DNA of 64,000 bases, from positions 17,008 through 81,007 of IMG/VR virus record IMGVR_UViG_3300020125_000051. One strand, 5' to 3'. The number at the start of each line of letters is the position of its first letter. Positions within the stretch are counted from its first letter, which is position 1. The notes beneath the pieces were generated by a model. It was given only the letters and a program-made list of their open reading frames with translations, was not told the origin of the DNA and made no database searches. Source of the DNA: a virus. The position numbers and the translations under genes were made by a program. Below, piece by piece: positions 45,320 through 52,358 of the stretch.

Positions 45320-45392
45320 CACCCGTAACTGGATTCGAACCAGCAACCTCATCCTTAGAAGGGATTTGCTCTATCCATTGAGCTATACGGGC
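45320..45392 (-). tRNA. tRNA-Arg (TCT)
   Basis: Acceptor GCCCGTA/TACGGGT, D arm GCTC/GAGC, T arm CTGG-type with TTCGAAT and anticodon loop CTTCTAA. Its U8-A9-G10 is the stop codon of the gene at 45383-45562, and an ATG follows two bases after its 3' base. Confidence 0.9.
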
Positions 45393-45562
45393 TTTTTATT
45401 TAGCATTGCAATTTGTTCTTTACGCAGTTTATTGTCTGGCTTATGACCTTTTGCATAACCATCACATTTGTTGCTACCAAGTTCATCTTTCCATTTAGTG
45501 CCATCCCACCAAATATCAATGGTACATTGCACACATTCTCTAGGTTTCTGTGTGCGTGACAT
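45383..45562 (-). CDS. Small Cys protein ending in a tRNA
   Basis: 59 aa (MSRTQKPRECVQCTIDIWWD...). It starts at 45562 within the promoter-proximal part of the neighbouring gene. Its stop is the TAG at tRNA-Arg positions 8-10, so the mRNA and tRNA overlap by 10 nt and exclude each other after processing. Two CxxC-like Cys (ECVQC) and a downstream CDGYAKGH suggest zinc binding. Confidence 0.58.
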   Translation of the reverse strand: MSRTQKPRECVQCTIDIWWDGTKWKDELGSNKCDGYAKGHKPDNKLRKEQIAMLNKKPV

Positions 45563-45848
45563 TTTCAGGCAAACCTACTAATCTTCTCAATCGTCTAACT
45601 TCTTCAATCGAAAGTACATTTGGTATTACGTAACGACTATTTCTACACAATTCTTTACATTCAGCGCAACGACAACCGTGAGTTTTGTAACAAGTTAAAC
45701 TTGGATGGATGTGTTGTAACACCTTTGGCTCAGATTTTCCGAATTTTCGCTTTTCTCTTTTTGTCGAGGCTAATTTTTTACATTCTATACAACGACAACC
45801 ATGACTCTCATAACAAGTCACGCTTGGGTGTCTATGTGGAAGTCCCAT
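45540..45848 (-). CDS. Tandem 'HGCRCxxC' zinc-motif protein
   Basis: 102 aa with two copies of a unit H-P-S-x-T-C-Y-x3-HGCRC-x2-C-K about 40 residues apart, then a helical tail (EEVRRLRRLVGLPE). Each copy has four Cys and flanking His, apt for one zinc. The same motif recurs in three other proteins of this array. Possibly an RNA- or DNA-binding module. Confidence 0.62.
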   Translation of the reverse strand: MGLPHRHPSVTCYESHGCRCIECKKLASTKREKRKFGKSEPKVLQHIHPSLTCYKTHGCRCAECKELCRNSRYVIPNVLSIEEVRRLRRLVGLPENVTHTET

Positions 45849-45996
45849 TTTTTGGTTCCCGTGCTCTCGGACGTGTCAAAATAATTCCGGCCCGCTCGCG
45901 CTTCCTAGCAGCCGTGTTGAGCGCGCGGCACGCGACACATCGGCAGCCATGTTTCTTATAGCATGTTTCACTAGGATGTTTGTGTTTTCTTGGCAC
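45832..45996 (-). CDS. Single 'HGCRC' motif protein starting at a tRNA 3' end
   Basis: 54 aa from the GTG at 45996, two bases after the tRNA-Leu(CAA) discriminator base. Longer in-frame readings run through the tRNA and are rejected. It has HPSETCYKKHGCRCVACR, then a basic Arg-rich tail (RKRERAGIILTRPRAREP). Confidence 0.5.
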   Translation of the reverse strand: MPRKHKHPSETCYKKHGCRCVACRALNTAARKRERAGIILTRPRAREPKNGTST

Positions 45997-45997
45997 G

Positions 45998-46070
45998 TAT
46001 GGATGATGGGAGTCGAACCCATAACTAACAGTTTTTGAAACTGTTTCCTCTTCCATTGGGATACATCCAT
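45998..46070 (-). tRNA. tRNA-Leu-like (CAA), short variable loop
   Basis: Acceptor ATGGATG/CATCCAT, T arm ATGGG-TTCGACT-CCCAT. Anticodon stem ACAGT/ACTGT has loop TTCAAAA, giving CAA. The variable region is only about 5 nt, unlike bacterial tRNA-Leu. The D stem is weak. A GTG starts two bases after the 3' base. Confidence 0.68.
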
Positions 46071-46208
46071 ATAACCAACAGACAGCTAGAATACGTAACG
46101 CATCCAACCCGGTGGCTGCCTGTTGGAGTATTCAATTTGTTTTACATCCAGACGAAGTCATTTGGGTCGAACATTTTTCCTCATCCTTTCTACTAATTTT
46201 TTGGTGGT

Positions 46209-46322
46209 GGGGACAGAGCCGACCTGATCACCTTCATTGTAGCTCAGACAGATACTCTCAACTAATAGCGCTATTTATTGAAAATAGAGCTGAACAGCCT
46301 ATGACACTACAATGTTATCCCC
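46209..46322 (-). ncRNA. Structured RNA candidate (double-stem, 114 nt)
   Basis: Outer stem GGGGATA/TGTCCCC (7 bp), inner stem CATTGTAG/CTACAATG (8 bp) and a terminal hairpin CTATTT-TCAAT-AAATAG. The asymmetric joining segments resemble the layout of the Y-like RNAs in this window but lack their sequence. It lies between two tRNAs, outside any convincing ORF. Family unknown. Confidence 0.5.
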
Positions 46323-46345
46323 TTATTACATCGGCTAGGGCACCG

Positions 46346-46416
46346 CTCCATGACCTAGGTTCGAACTAAGACTACCGCATCCAGAGCGCAGCGTGCTACC
46401 ATTACACCATCATGGA
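46346..46416 (-). tRNA. tRNA-Gln (CTG)
   Basis: Acceptor TCCATGA/TCATGGA, anticodon loop CTCTGGA, T arm CTTAG-TTCGAAC-CTAGG. D arm GTGT/GCAC with AATGGTA. Confidence 0.9.
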
Positions 46417-46424
46417 ATATTTAG

Positions 46425-46745
46425 TTATTCTGGTTCATAGAAATCACATTCAGGATCGCCTGGATCACATTCGTGTCCACAATAATCACAAGCTACATCA
46501 TCTGCTTGGATGTGTCCATAGCCAGGTTCACGCTCCTGTGGTGCTTTGGGATTGACTGGCAATGGTGGACTCTGATTTAAAGTATTGTGCTTACAGATAC
46601 AACACTCTCGACACAAAGGCATACCCATGAGCATGTACTCTTCGTCTCTACAGATGTAGCAACTTACATAATAAACTTTGGGTTGTGAATAAATATTAGG
46701 TGATTCTAGCATCCAATATGCTGGATCGCTAGATTGCATTTTCAT
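46425..46745 (-). CDS. Zinc-ribbon protein
   Basis: 106 aa with SCYICRDEEYM, CRECCICKHN and CDYCGHECDPGDPEC. About ten Cys make two to three zinc sites. It overlaps the next gene (46742) by 4 nt. Confidence 0.6.
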   Translation of the reverse strand: MKMQSSDPAYWMLESPNIYSQPKVYYVSCYICRDEEYMLMGMPLCRECCICKHNTLNQSPPLPVNPKAPQEREPGYGHIQADDVACDYCGHECDPGDPECDFYEPE

Positions 46746-46993
46746 AGTACATCCAAATCTGTAATATCTGGAATATGTTTATTTGGCACAATGCCCTGTT
46801 CATGATGAATTATAGCAACTTCAACTAACTGTTTTAGAATTTGTACTTCATCCCATGGTAACTGCAACATCTTGGCATAACCCTTTTTGTCACTCCATAA
46901 TAAAGCATATACATTTGGGTTTCCAGCACGTTCAATTAAGTCTACACTTTTATTGCGAACTCTATCACTGAAGAGATTTGTTTGCTTATCCAC
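46742..46993 (-). CDS. Small hypothetical protein starting at a tRNA 3' end
   Basis: 83 aa, GTG start exactly two bases after the tRNA-Thr discriminator. NVYALLWSDKKGYAKMLQLPWDEVQILKQLVEVAIIHHE gives an alpha/beta soluble protein. Family not recognised. Confidence 0.6.
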   Translation of the reverse strand: MDKQTNLFSDRVRNKSVDLIERAGNPNVYALLWSDKKGYAKMLQLPWDEVQILKQLVEVAIIHHEQGIVPNKHIPDITDLDVL

Positions 46994-46994
46994 G

Positions 46995-47067
46995 AGCCGA
47001 CAGGAGGAATCGAACCCCCGACATTCTCATTACAAGTGAGACACTCTTCCAACTGAGTTATGCCGGC
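46995..47067 (-). tRNA. tRNA-Thr (TGT)
   Basis: Acceptor GCCGGCA/TGTCGGC, anticodon arm TCTCA-CTTGTAA-TGAGA, T loop TTCGATT. A GTG begins two bases past the discriminator base and opens an 83-aa ORF. Confidence 0.92.
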
Positions 47068-47078
47068 ATATTAAGTTA

Positions 47079-47624
47079 TTATTCCATTGCTACAAGATAA
47101 TCCTTCGGCAAATTCCAACCTAGAAGTGCAAGCCGGCGAATGCCATTTTTAACCATACCACTTCCTTGACCATTCATTGGTACGTTAGCTTTGGCATCAA
47201 CTAAAATTGCACTAAACTTATTTTGTCCCTCGGACGTCATATATTGTACAGTATTGTGTAATACCACAACAATAGATGCACCTGAGATGGTCCAACGCTT
47301 AGTTGGCATTAACTCTTTACGATTATCTTCGTAATCATTAACATGAACATGTGGAGTTGGACAATGAATGTCACAACTGCGGCGATCAAATTTAGTAAGT
47401 GGTCTTTGCGATTTTGGCTCTACTTTTTGTCCTGTTAGAGTACAAAGACGATTTACTATTTCAAGTTGTCTAGTATCTACATATAAACTTACCTGTGGTG
47501 TTTTGCGTGCTGCGTGTGTCTTCTTGGTAATACCAGCCTTTACTTCTATTACGGCTGCAAACCAAGCAAGTTCACCAATTGTCAAGTTAGGATTTTCTAT
47601 TACTGTATTTTTTCTTATTGCCAT
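47079..47624 (-). CDS. Possible diverged LAGLIDADG-like protein
   Basis: 181 aa. Its ATG begins two bases after the tRNA-Ile(TAT) discriminator. TIGELAWFAAVIEVKAG followed by VSLYVDTRQLEIVNRLCTLTG recalls the single LAGLIDADG unit of actinophage homing endonucleases, but the acidic catalytic positions are not clear. A homing origin fits its place next to a tRNA. Inference only. Confidence 0.5.
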   Translation of the reverse strand: MAIRKNTVIENPNLTIGELAWFAAVIEVKAGITKKTHAARKTPQVSLYVDTRQLEIVNRLCTLTGQKVEPKSQRPLTKFDRRSCDIHCPTPHVHVNDYEDNRKELMPTKRWTISGASIVVVLHNTVQYMTSEGQNKFSAILVDAKANVPMNGQGSGMVKNGIRRLALLGWNLPKDYLVAME

Positions 47625-47625
47625 G

Positions 47626-47699
47626 TACCAGCGATGGGACTCGAACCCATAACCACCAATTTATAAGATTGGCTGCTCTAACCATTAGCATACGCTGGC
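47626..47699 (-). tRNA. tRNA-Ile (TAT)
   Basis: Acceptor GCCAGCG/CGCTGGT, anticodon arm CCAAT-CTTATAA-ATTGG, T loop TTCGAGT. An ATG follows two bases after the 3' base. Confidence 0.9.
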
Positions 47700-47721
47700 T
47701 CAGCCCTTGCGGGCCTTTGTG

Positions 47722-47796
47722 TTATTTAGTTGGTTTCGGTGGTGGTGGCGGCGGTGGTTTCGGTGGACGTGGCAATGGGTTGTCAATCGGTGTCAT
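47722..47796 (-). CDS. Pro-rich micro-peptide
   Basis: 24 codons, MTPIDNPLPRPP then poly-Pro to KPTK. It follows a second proline-rich peptide with the same PKPTK ending. It has TAGGAATT upstream. Both lie between tRNA-Ile and tRNA-Gln. Confidence 0.4.
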   Translation of the reverse strand: MTPIDNPLPRPPKPPPPPPPKPTK

Positions 47797-47801
47797 AATT
47801 C

Positions 47802-47894
47802 CTACTTAGTTGGTTTCGGTGAATTTGGTGCCGGTCTTGGATCTATTGGTTTAACTGGATCTCTCGGTGGATATGGTGGATTTGGATTTGTCAT
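47802..47894 (-). CDS. Pro-rich micro-peptide starting at a tRNA 3' end
   Basis: 30 codons (MTNPNPPYPPRDPVKPIDPR...KPTK). ATG is two bases after the tRNA-Gln(TTG) discriminator. Ribosome-targeting proline-rich antimicrobials look somewhat similar, but I have no direct support for such a role. Confidence 0.45.
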   Translation of the reverse strand: MTNPNPPYPPRDPVKPIDPRPAPNSPKPTK

Positions 47895-47895
47895 G

Positions 47896-47966
47896 CTGAA
47901 CCACTAGGATTCGAACCTAGATTCATGGAACCAAAATCCATTGGCCTGCCGTTAGCCGATGGTTCA
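47896..47966 (-). tRNA. tRNA-Gln (TTG)
   Basis: Acceptor TGAACCA/TGGTTCA, D arm GGCT/GGCC with AACGGCA, anticodon arm ATGGA-TTTTGGT-TCCAT, T arm CTAGG-TTCGAAT-CCTAG. Confidence 0.9.
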
Positions 47967-47977
47967 ATGCTATTGCG

Positions 47978-48050
47978 TGATCCATCTCGGGCTCGAACCG
48001 AGGACATGCGGATTAAAAGTCCGCCACTCTACCAACTGAGTTAATGGATC
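47978..48050 (-). tRNA. tRNA-Lys (TTT)
   Basis: Acceptor GATCCAT/ATGGATC, anticodon arm GCGGA-CTTTTAA-TCCGC, T loop TTCGAGC. All stems are well paired; an orthodox tRNA. Confidence 0.93.
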
Positions 48051-48058
48051 TCTCATTT

Positions 48059-48244
48059 TCATTTGTATTTCTTAGGAAGATAGGAAGTCATATTTACTTC
48101 CGATGCTATACGTACCCATTTATTATGGATAGCACGTAATTCACTTTCAGTAGCACGCGGTTCGTTGATATGTGCATCTAGAAAAAACTGCCAAATTTCA
48201 GGATAGTTTTTCCCAATGCACGCACCAGATTGCATGTTTGGCAT
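48059..48244 (-). CDS. Small protein with WhiB-like N-terminal motif
   Basis: 61 aa. SGACIGKNYPEIWQFF recalls the first-cysteine segment of WhiB ((A)CxGxDxxxFF), but the other three iron-sulfur Cys are absent. It may be a decayed or repurposed WhiB-like regulator, or the likeness is coincidental. Confidence 0.45.
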   Translation of the reverse strand: MPNMQSGACIGKNYPEIWQFFLDAHINEPRATESELRAIHNKWVRIASEVNMTSYLPKKYK

Positions 48245-48570
48245 TATGAACCTACTTTACTTCCATCATCTTGCCAATAAAATTCACCATTAACACCCAC
48301 TGGTCGATGAACACCACAGTGTACACAATAAGTGGCGCCATAGAAACCAGGATTACGCGCGTAAGTTTCCGCAATCGGTTGACTCATTCTTGTTTCAGTA
48401 CCACAGTACTCGTGGATATAAGTACGTCGTACTGGACGAACGAATCCTTTAGCTCTTTCTTCCTCAGAAAGAACCAAATAAATTTCTGCTTGTGGAATAG
48501 CTGGACCATCTAATGATTCAGCACCATGTGTGAGGCGCGGGTCATTAGGGTCTGAAGTTACATTACCCAT
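48244..48570 (-). CDS. Conserved actinophage 'YLVLSEEERAKGFVRP' protein
   Basis: 108 aa from the ATG at 48570 (TGATG overlap). IYLVLSEEERAKGFVRPVRR, IAETYARNPGFYGATYCVHCG and GEFYWQDDGSKVG form a highly characteristic small-protein family seen in actinophages. A conserved CxxC suggests zinc. Function unknown. Confidence 0.75.
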   Translation of the reverse strand: MGNVTSDPNDPRLTHGAESLDGPAIPQAEIYLVLSEEERAKGFVRPVRRTYIHEYCGTETRMSQPIAETYARNPGFYGATYCVHCGVHRPVGVNGEFYWQDDGSKVGS

Positions 48571-48905
48571 CAGAATGCATCCCAAAGTGCAGAGTGACGA
48601 TGAGGGAAATTCTGGAAATCATAATCTTCTAATTCCTCAATAGGCATTTTTAGCATTTCACTTGCTGCTAAACGCCACCGAGTGCGATCTTTACCATTTG
48701 CTTTAGCGCGATATACTTGCTCACTCTTTGGACGACCATAGATACCACTAGTGTAGTAATGTTCTCTGGTGAAGTTAAATTCACACCAGTACTGTACACC
48801 ATCAAAATCACAAACACCCTTACGGTGATCGTGGTCTTCCACTCTCATCTGTGGGTTTTGCCGAAGCCTAACTTCCCACGGAGTAGTCTTATCGGTTTTA
48901 GACAT
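48570..48905 (-). CDS. Conserved actinophage protein ('DHDHRKGVCDF')
   Basis: 111 aa from the ATG at 48905. PWEVRLRQNPQMRVEDHDHRKGVCDF resembles a widespread actinophage family starting TPW-x-VR. It is coupled to the protein above and overlaps the next ORF by about 60 nt. Confidence 0.62.
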   Translation of the reverse strand: MSKTDKTTPWEVRLRQNPQMRVEDHDHRKGVCDFDGVQYWCEFNFTREHYYTSGIYGRPKSEQVYRAKANGKDRTRWRLAASEMLKMPIEELEDYDFQNFPHRHSALWDAF

Positions 48906-49294
48906 GTTAGTTTGCACCAATCTGCAAACTGGACCATCCAGTTTACTATAACATGTCTTCTCCTCTCCTCATAAGCATCACCTGATACATGATACTCACA
49001 ATCATCTTTCCAACAAAGATTGTCGGATCCATATAGTTTAGAGCTAGCTTCACAACTATTTGCTATTGGTACTGAATAAACTTCTGGCTCAAACTTAAGC
49101 ATAACACGACTGGTCCGATTTGACAAGCCGTATATAACGTTACCAAGCCACTCAAATCGGGATAATTGGGACATAACGCCACAGCACGGACAAAAGCGAT
49201 GCCAAATAAACTCATATATTGGCATCCACCACGGTACTCTAACAATCGCTAGTTTGTCACCATCTTTATGTGACAAGACATGAACTTGTAACAT
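48845..49294 (-). CDS. Hypothetical protein
   Basis: 149 aa, aromatic, with CPCCG, several isolated Cys and a hydrophobic N-terminal third. The basic C-terminus (RLLRGKLGFGKTHR) overlaps the next gene by 61 nt, more than its neighbours do. Possibly metal-binding. Confidence 0.5.
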   Translation of the reverse strand: MLQVHVLSHKDGDKLAIVRVPWWMPIYEFIWHRFCPCCGVMSQLSRFEWLGNVIYGLSNRTSRVMLKFEPEVYSVPIANSCEASSKLYGSDNLCWKDDCEYHVSGDAYEERRRHVIVNWMVQFADWCKLTCLKPIRLLRGKLGFGKTHR

Positions 49295-49320
49295 ATGTCC
49301 TCCTCGGACCTAGATACTGT

Positions 49321-49563
49321 TCATGTCTGTTTCCTTTCTGCTTGATTCGGAGTTAACTTCATACACCATAAACAAAAATCATGTTCTGGACGACCACATT
49401 GATCTGCTTCTGGACTATGACCGAAGAAGAAACAAATAGTACTTTGAATTCGATCATAGATCCAACCCAAAGAGTCGACTGTTCTAGTAGATTTTTCAAA
49501 TTGATCATATCTATGTTCAAACCAGAACATGATTTTTTGTTGAAATCTTTCTTTCTTATTCAC
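49321..49563 (-). CDS. Small protein starting at a tRNA 3' end
   Basis: 80 aa, GTG start two bases after tRNA-Asn's discriminator. MNKKERFQQKIMFWFEHRYD then STICFFFGHSP and HDFCLWCMK suggest a Cys-containing, partly aromatic soluble protein. Unrecognised. Confidence 0.58.
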   Translation of the reverse strand: MNKKERFQQKIMFWFEHRYDQFEKSTRTVDSLGWIYDRIQSTICFFFGHSPEADQCGRPEHDFCLWCMKLTPNQAERKQT

Positions 49564-49564
49564 G

Positions 49565-49635
49565 CTCCACCACCAGGATTCGAACCTAGATCAACCGATT
49601 AACAGTCGGTCGCACTGCCCTTGTGCTATGGTGGA
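49565..49635 (-). tRNA. tRNA-Asn (GTT)
   Basis: Acceptor TCCACCA/TGGTGGA, anticodon arm CCGA-CTGTTAA-TCGG, T arm CTAGG-TTCGAAT-CCTGG. A second Asn-anticodon arm appears inside the Y-like RNA at 60727-60840. Confidence 0.9.
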
Positions 49636-49642
49636 ATGATCT

Positions 49643-49978
49643 TTATATTTTGAAGAAACTTTTTATCTTTACGATAATGTCATATAATATTTCTTGGTTT
49701 TGAACTTGAAATTTAATTAGTTTTATTACGCGCCACCAAATTACAAAAGCAATGGCGCCAATTACTATTGTCCAACCTTTAATAGCATCCATTCGTTCGA
49801 GGTGTGGAGCTACAAGTGAATAAATGAATGCTACCGCAAGCGCTAACATGAAGAAGAGTACATGCTTACCCATAGAATCACGCCATGGTTTTAACAGCGC
49901 GTACAATATGCAAAACGTTACGAATCCAGCAACAACAATCCAAACCAGAATCATCAACACAATCTCAGGGAGAGCCAT
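49643..49978 (-). CDS. Three-span membrane protein
   Basis: 111 aa with hydrophobic segments at about 5-27, 39-58 and 66-84, then a basic amphipathic tail. KPWRDSMGKHVLFFMLALAVAF resembles a common actinophage membrane family near lysis cassettes. It overlaps the start of the next gene. Confidence 0.6.
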   Translation of the reverse strand: MALPEIVLMILVWIVVAGFVTFCILYALLKPWRDSMGKHVLFFMLALAVAFIYSLVAPHLERMDAIKGWTIVIGAIAFVIWWRVIKLIKFQVQNQEILYDIIVKIKSFFKI

Positions 49979-50210
49979 GGTTATTCCTTCTAAGCATGCT
50001 GTCGTTCATGGCTGCTGTAAAACTATCTACGCGGTACTTCACACGTCGAGCGCTCGCTACAGCTTTTGCTAGTTCTGGTAATTGTTGCTTTGTCTCAGCC
50101 AATTTTGTTTGGGCATTTTGCAATTTCTCATCTACTGAATCCTCATCAGTAAATGATGCTGCGGATCTCTCGGCTATCTTACGTTTTGTTAACCAATTCC
50201 ATAGCTTCAT
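49965..50210 (-). CDS. Coiled-coil small protein
   Basis: 81 aa. VDEKLQNAQTKLAETKQQLPELAKAVASARRV is a long helix; NDSMLRRN follows. Similar proteins accompany the membrane proteins on either side in actinophages, possibly as lysis or spanin-like partners. Confidence 0.55.
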   Translation of the reverse strand: MKLWNWLTKRKIAERSAASFTDEDSVDEKLQNAQTKLAETKQQLPELAKAVASARRVKYRVDSFTAAMNDSMLRRNNHGSP

Positions 50211-50521
50211 TATAAAACCTTCTCAACCGTTTGTGGCGGTAAGGCAGCTATCATTCCTTGCGCCCGGGAGACCTCTAGAATCTGTTCTATTTTTGAAGCT
50301 AGTAAATCATTTCGTTCATCTTGCAGTTTGTTAATTGTTTCAAGCTTATCGATGTATTTGTCTTTGTCTTGCAAAGACCTTTCATATAAAGCAACTATCT
50401 TATCTACTGCTGATTTTGTATATATTGCACCACTTCGAAGACCCAGGAATAAAAGAGCCAGAAATGCACCAGCCATGCCAAATTGAAGCCATGGCACAAT
50501 GTCGATGCCATTCGGTCCCAT
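50210..50521 (-). CDS. Membrane-anchored coiled-coil protein
   Basis: 103 aa. One N-terminal membrane helix (FGMAGAFLALLFLGLRSG) is followed by a continuous coiled coil (YERSLQDKDKYIDKLETINKLQD). This architecture resembles actinophage lysis accessory or holin-like partners. Coupled at both ends. Confidence 0.58.
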   Translation of the reverse strand: MGPNGIDIVPWLQFGMAGAFLALLFLGLRSGAIYTKSAVDKIVALYERSLQDKDKYIDKLETINKLQDERNDLLASKIEQILEVSRAQGMIAALPPQTVEKVL

Positions 50522-50591
50522 TTTTGCCTCATCTTGAATTGGTGCTCAACCGACCCCTCAGAGATTACGTCATAAAGGGCCGGCGAGACAA

Positions 50592-50849
50592 CTAATCAGC
50601 ACCATTTAATACCTCATAGCACTTCTGACAATCAAAATACACATCGTTGTCAGGATTTTGTGCATCTTCTAATGTGATGGCACGATCGCCCATGACCGCA
50701 TCACCACAGAAGCTGTTCATTGTTTCTAAGTTAATAACATGTGTAGTTGGTTCATTAATTTCTGTCATGTTATTCCTTAATTGAGGTTCTAATTGTCCAG
50801 GAGTTTCCCATGGTAATGCATATCTCCATGCTGGGTTCCTAGTAATCAC
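50592..50849 (-). CDS. Small protein starting at a tRNA 3' end
   Basis: 85 aa from a GTG exactly two bases beyond the tRNA discriminator; an internal ATG at 50768 would give 58 aa (MTEINEPTTHVINLETMNSF...). Two Cys at the end (FDCQKCYE) may bind zinc. The leaderless start is inferred from the recurring spacing. Confidence 0.52.
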   Translation of the reverse strand: MITRNPAWRYALPWETPGQLEPQLRNNMTEINEPTTHVINLETMNSFCGDAVMGDRAITLEDAQNPDNDVYFDCQKCYEVLNGAD

Positions 50850-50850
50850 G

Positions 50851-50921
50851 GTTCCACAGTAGGATTCGAACCTACACTATCACCGTTACCGGGCTGCCTC
50901 TACCAATTGGGCTATATGGAA
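50851..50921 (-). tRNA. tRNA with degenerate anticodon arm
   Basis: Acceptor TTCCATA/TGTGGAA and T arm GTAGG-TTCGAAT-CCTAC are good. The anticodon stem has only about three pairs around CGGTAAC, whose position would read GTA (Tyr). A separate orthodox tRNA-Tyr exists at 51645, so identity is unsettled; it may be decaying or a mimic. Confidence 0.55.
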
Positions 50922-50929
50922 CTTTATAG

Positions 50930-51055
50930 GATATGGTTACTGTTCGTTTCGAGTTGCTTTCAGTGTATACCCTAGCTGACCCTGACGAACCTGACCCATT
51001 TACTCATCTACCATCGTGGGATTTAAATCGTCGACTCCCACTCCCTCACCATATC
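50930..51055 (-). ncRNA. Structured inter-tRNA RNA candidate
   Basis: An 8-bp outer stem GATATGGT/ACCATATC encloses 110 nt with an internal hairpin GTGGGA/TCCCAC. No convincing ORF. It follows tRNA-Asp by 6 nt, so it would be released by tRNA processing. Family unknown. Confidence 0.4.
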
Positions 51056-51060
51056 TTACG

Positions 51061-51133
51061 CGATACCGACGGGATTCGAACCCGCATAATCCACCGTGAC
51101 AGGGTGGTGCACTGACCATTATGCTACGGTACC
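51061..51133 (-). tRNA. tRNA-Asp (GTC)
   Basis: Acceptor GGTACCG/CGGTATC, anticodon arm CCACC-CTGTCAC-GGTGG, T loop TTCGAAT. Two bases after its 3' base is GTA, a near-miss of the punctuation rule. Confidence 0.92.
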
Positions 51134-51141
51134 TTATTTAG

Positions 51142-51438
51142 TTATTTGCGAATATCTATCTTATGAGAACGCAATCTGGCAACTACTGAGTTTCTAGTCC
51201 AAACTATGCCAGTTGAATTAAAATCATCTATTATTTCATTAATGACTGCGTTACGCACATTAGCTTCAATACGTGTATGATAAGCAGCTAGTACAGGTTC
51301 CATGGCTTCGATCATTTGTCCACCGACACCTGCAAAGAAATCCGCCATAGCAGATGCTTCTTCGGGAGTAAGTGTGCCATTCATGTATACACTTGCTAGG
51401 AACTTATTACGAATTGCATCGTGCGATACAACAGTCAT
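51142..51438 (-). CDS. Hypothetical protein
   Basis: 98 aa, mostly helical (RNKFLASVYMNGTLTPEEASAMADFFAGVG), basic C-terminus. It has its own Shine-Dalgarno-like GGAAGAAC. Unrecognised. Confidence 0.55.
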   Translation of the reverse strand: MTVVSHDAIRNKFLASVYMNGTLTPEEASAMADFFAGVGGQMIEAMEPVLAAYHTRIEANVRNAVINEIIDDFNSTGIVWTRNSVVARLRSHKIDIRK

Positions 51439-51477
51439 CTTAGTTCTTCCTGTGGTGTTTATTATTGATGGTACATG

Positions 51478-51550
51478 TGGAGAATATCGGATTCGAACCG
51501 ATCACCTCTGCCTTGCAAAAGCAGCGCTCTACCAAATGAGCTAATCCCCC
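51478..51550 (-). tRNA. tRNA-Ala (TGC)
   Basis: Acceptor GGGGGAT/ATTCTCC with G·T pairs, anticodon arm CTGCT-TTTGCAA-GGCAG, T loop TTCGAAT. An ATG two bases later opens only a four-codon frame (MYHQ). Confidence 0.9.
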
Positions 51551-51552
51551 AA

Positions 51553-51634
51553 TGACATATTGGGTGTGGTCCCATACCAGAATTCTAAACCCCTATCCAC
51601 AAAAGGGGTACTCTTGGCAGCGGTGCATATGTCA
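51553..51634 (-). ncRNA. Structured RNA candidate with cloverleaf-like arms
   Basis: Outer stem TGACATAT/ATATGTCA (8 bp), hairpin ACCCC/GGGGT and hairpin TGGT-ATGGG-ACCA. The size (82 nt) and layout are tRNA-like, but it lacks TTCGA and a 7-nt anticodon loop. It sits between tRNA-Ala and tRNA-Tyr. Confidence 0.42.
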
Positions 51635-51644
51635 GACACCTCAG

Positions 51645-51725
51645 TGGGCATGGTTGGTATCGAACCAACTTTGCGTTATACGCATCGGTTTTACAGACCG
51701 ATCCCTGGACCTCCAGGACACACCC
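51645..51725 (-). tRNA. tRNA-Tyr (GTA), long variable arm
   Basis: Acceptor GGGTGTG/CATGCCC, anticodon arm TCGGT-CTGTAAA-ACCGA, variable arm TGCG-TATAA-CGCA, T loop TTCGATA. A normal bacterial class II tRNA. Confidence 0.93.
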
Positions 51726-51736
51726 ATATTCAATTA

Positions 51737-52006
51737 TTATTCTCTTGATTTATTATTTGGATGTTCTGGACATTTATATTGATGTTCGAATCCGCGACAA
51801 CCTAAGCAATCATTGAACCAAGCTTCAATGTATCCATACCATCCACCTTTAGATCTAGATATGGTAGCATCTATCCTTTTAGCATTAGTGAATTCATCTG
51901 ATCTGATAACAACAGATACAATCGAAGACATTTGTAAGAATGTTTCGGTTGGTTCATCGCTGTACCATTCGCCCCATGTTCCATCTTTTATTATTCTTGT
52001 AGCCAT
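51737..52006 (-). CDS. Hypothetical protein with Cys
   Basis: 89 aa from the ATG at 52006. GTWGEWYSDEPTETFLQ is followed by a beta section (VVIRSDEFTNAKRIDATISRSKGGW) and NDCLGCRGFEHQYKCPEH, three Cys plus His that suggest zinc. Overlaps the gene upstream. Confidence 0.57.
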   Translation of the reverse strand: MATRIIKDGTWGEWYSDEPTETFLQMSSIVSVVIRSDEFTNAKRIDATISRSKGGWYGYIEAWFNDCLGCRGFEHQYKCPEHPNNKSRE

Positions 52007-52149
52007 GTCGGGATATGCCTCAGTTCCCATCTAGCATTGGCTGATGCTCTCTTACAATCATCACATCTACAACCATATCTATACTTAGTTGTAGTTCCAT
52101 GTGCAGGATCTCCATATTCTTTTTGTTCTAGCTTAGTTCTCATTGGCAT
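51991..52149 (-). CDS. 'GCRCxxC' motif micro-protein
   Basis: 52 aa from the ATG at 52149; in-frame extension would run into tRNA-Pro. EYGDPAHGTTTKYRYGCRCDDCKRAS has the array's recurring motif. The tail is basic/hydrophobic. Probably zinc-binding. Confidence 0.55.
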   Translation of the reverse strand: MPMRTKLEQKEYGDPAHGTTTKYRYGCRCDDCKRASANARWELRHIPTWLQE

Positions 52150-52189
52150 TGTAATAATCTCCAATGCTATACATATATACAATTTTTGG

Positions 52190-52264
52190 TCGGGATAGTA
52201 GGATTTGAACCTACGGCCCCTGCGTCCCAAACGCAGTGCTCGTACCAAACTGAGCTATATCCCG
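52190..52264 (-). tRNA. tRNA-Pro (TGG)
   Basis: Acceptor CGGGATA/TATCCCG, anticodon arm CTGCG-TTTGGGA-CGCAG, T loop TTCAAAT. Unusually for this array, CCA is encoded after the discriminator. Confidence 0.92.
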
Positions 52265-52273
52265 TTGACTGGT

Positions 52274-52353
52274 GCAATGTTAGATAACGGAGGCGTAGGC
52301 ACATTAGGTGACTAGACTAATGCACGGCGTTTCTATTTGCATCTAAACATTGC
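52274..52353 (-). ncRNA. Structured RNA candidate
   Basis: The - strand can form GCAATGTTTAGAT/ATCTAACATTGC with one bulge, an apical hairpin CATTAG/CTAATG and no ORF. It starts 10 nt upstream of tRNA-Pro, matching how the Y-like RNAs sit 2-6 nt before tRNAs. Confidence 0.42.
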
Positions 52354-52358
52354 GGTGA

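Noticed and set aside
46371-46560. Self-splicing intron in the tRNA-Gln/zinc-protein region
   Set aside because: No conserved intron core (P, Q, R, S or domain V) was seen; the hairpins are local.
51553-51634. Phage attachment site from the TGACATAT inverted repeat
   Set aside because: There is no integrase in the window, and the repeat fits an RNA stem between two tRNAs.
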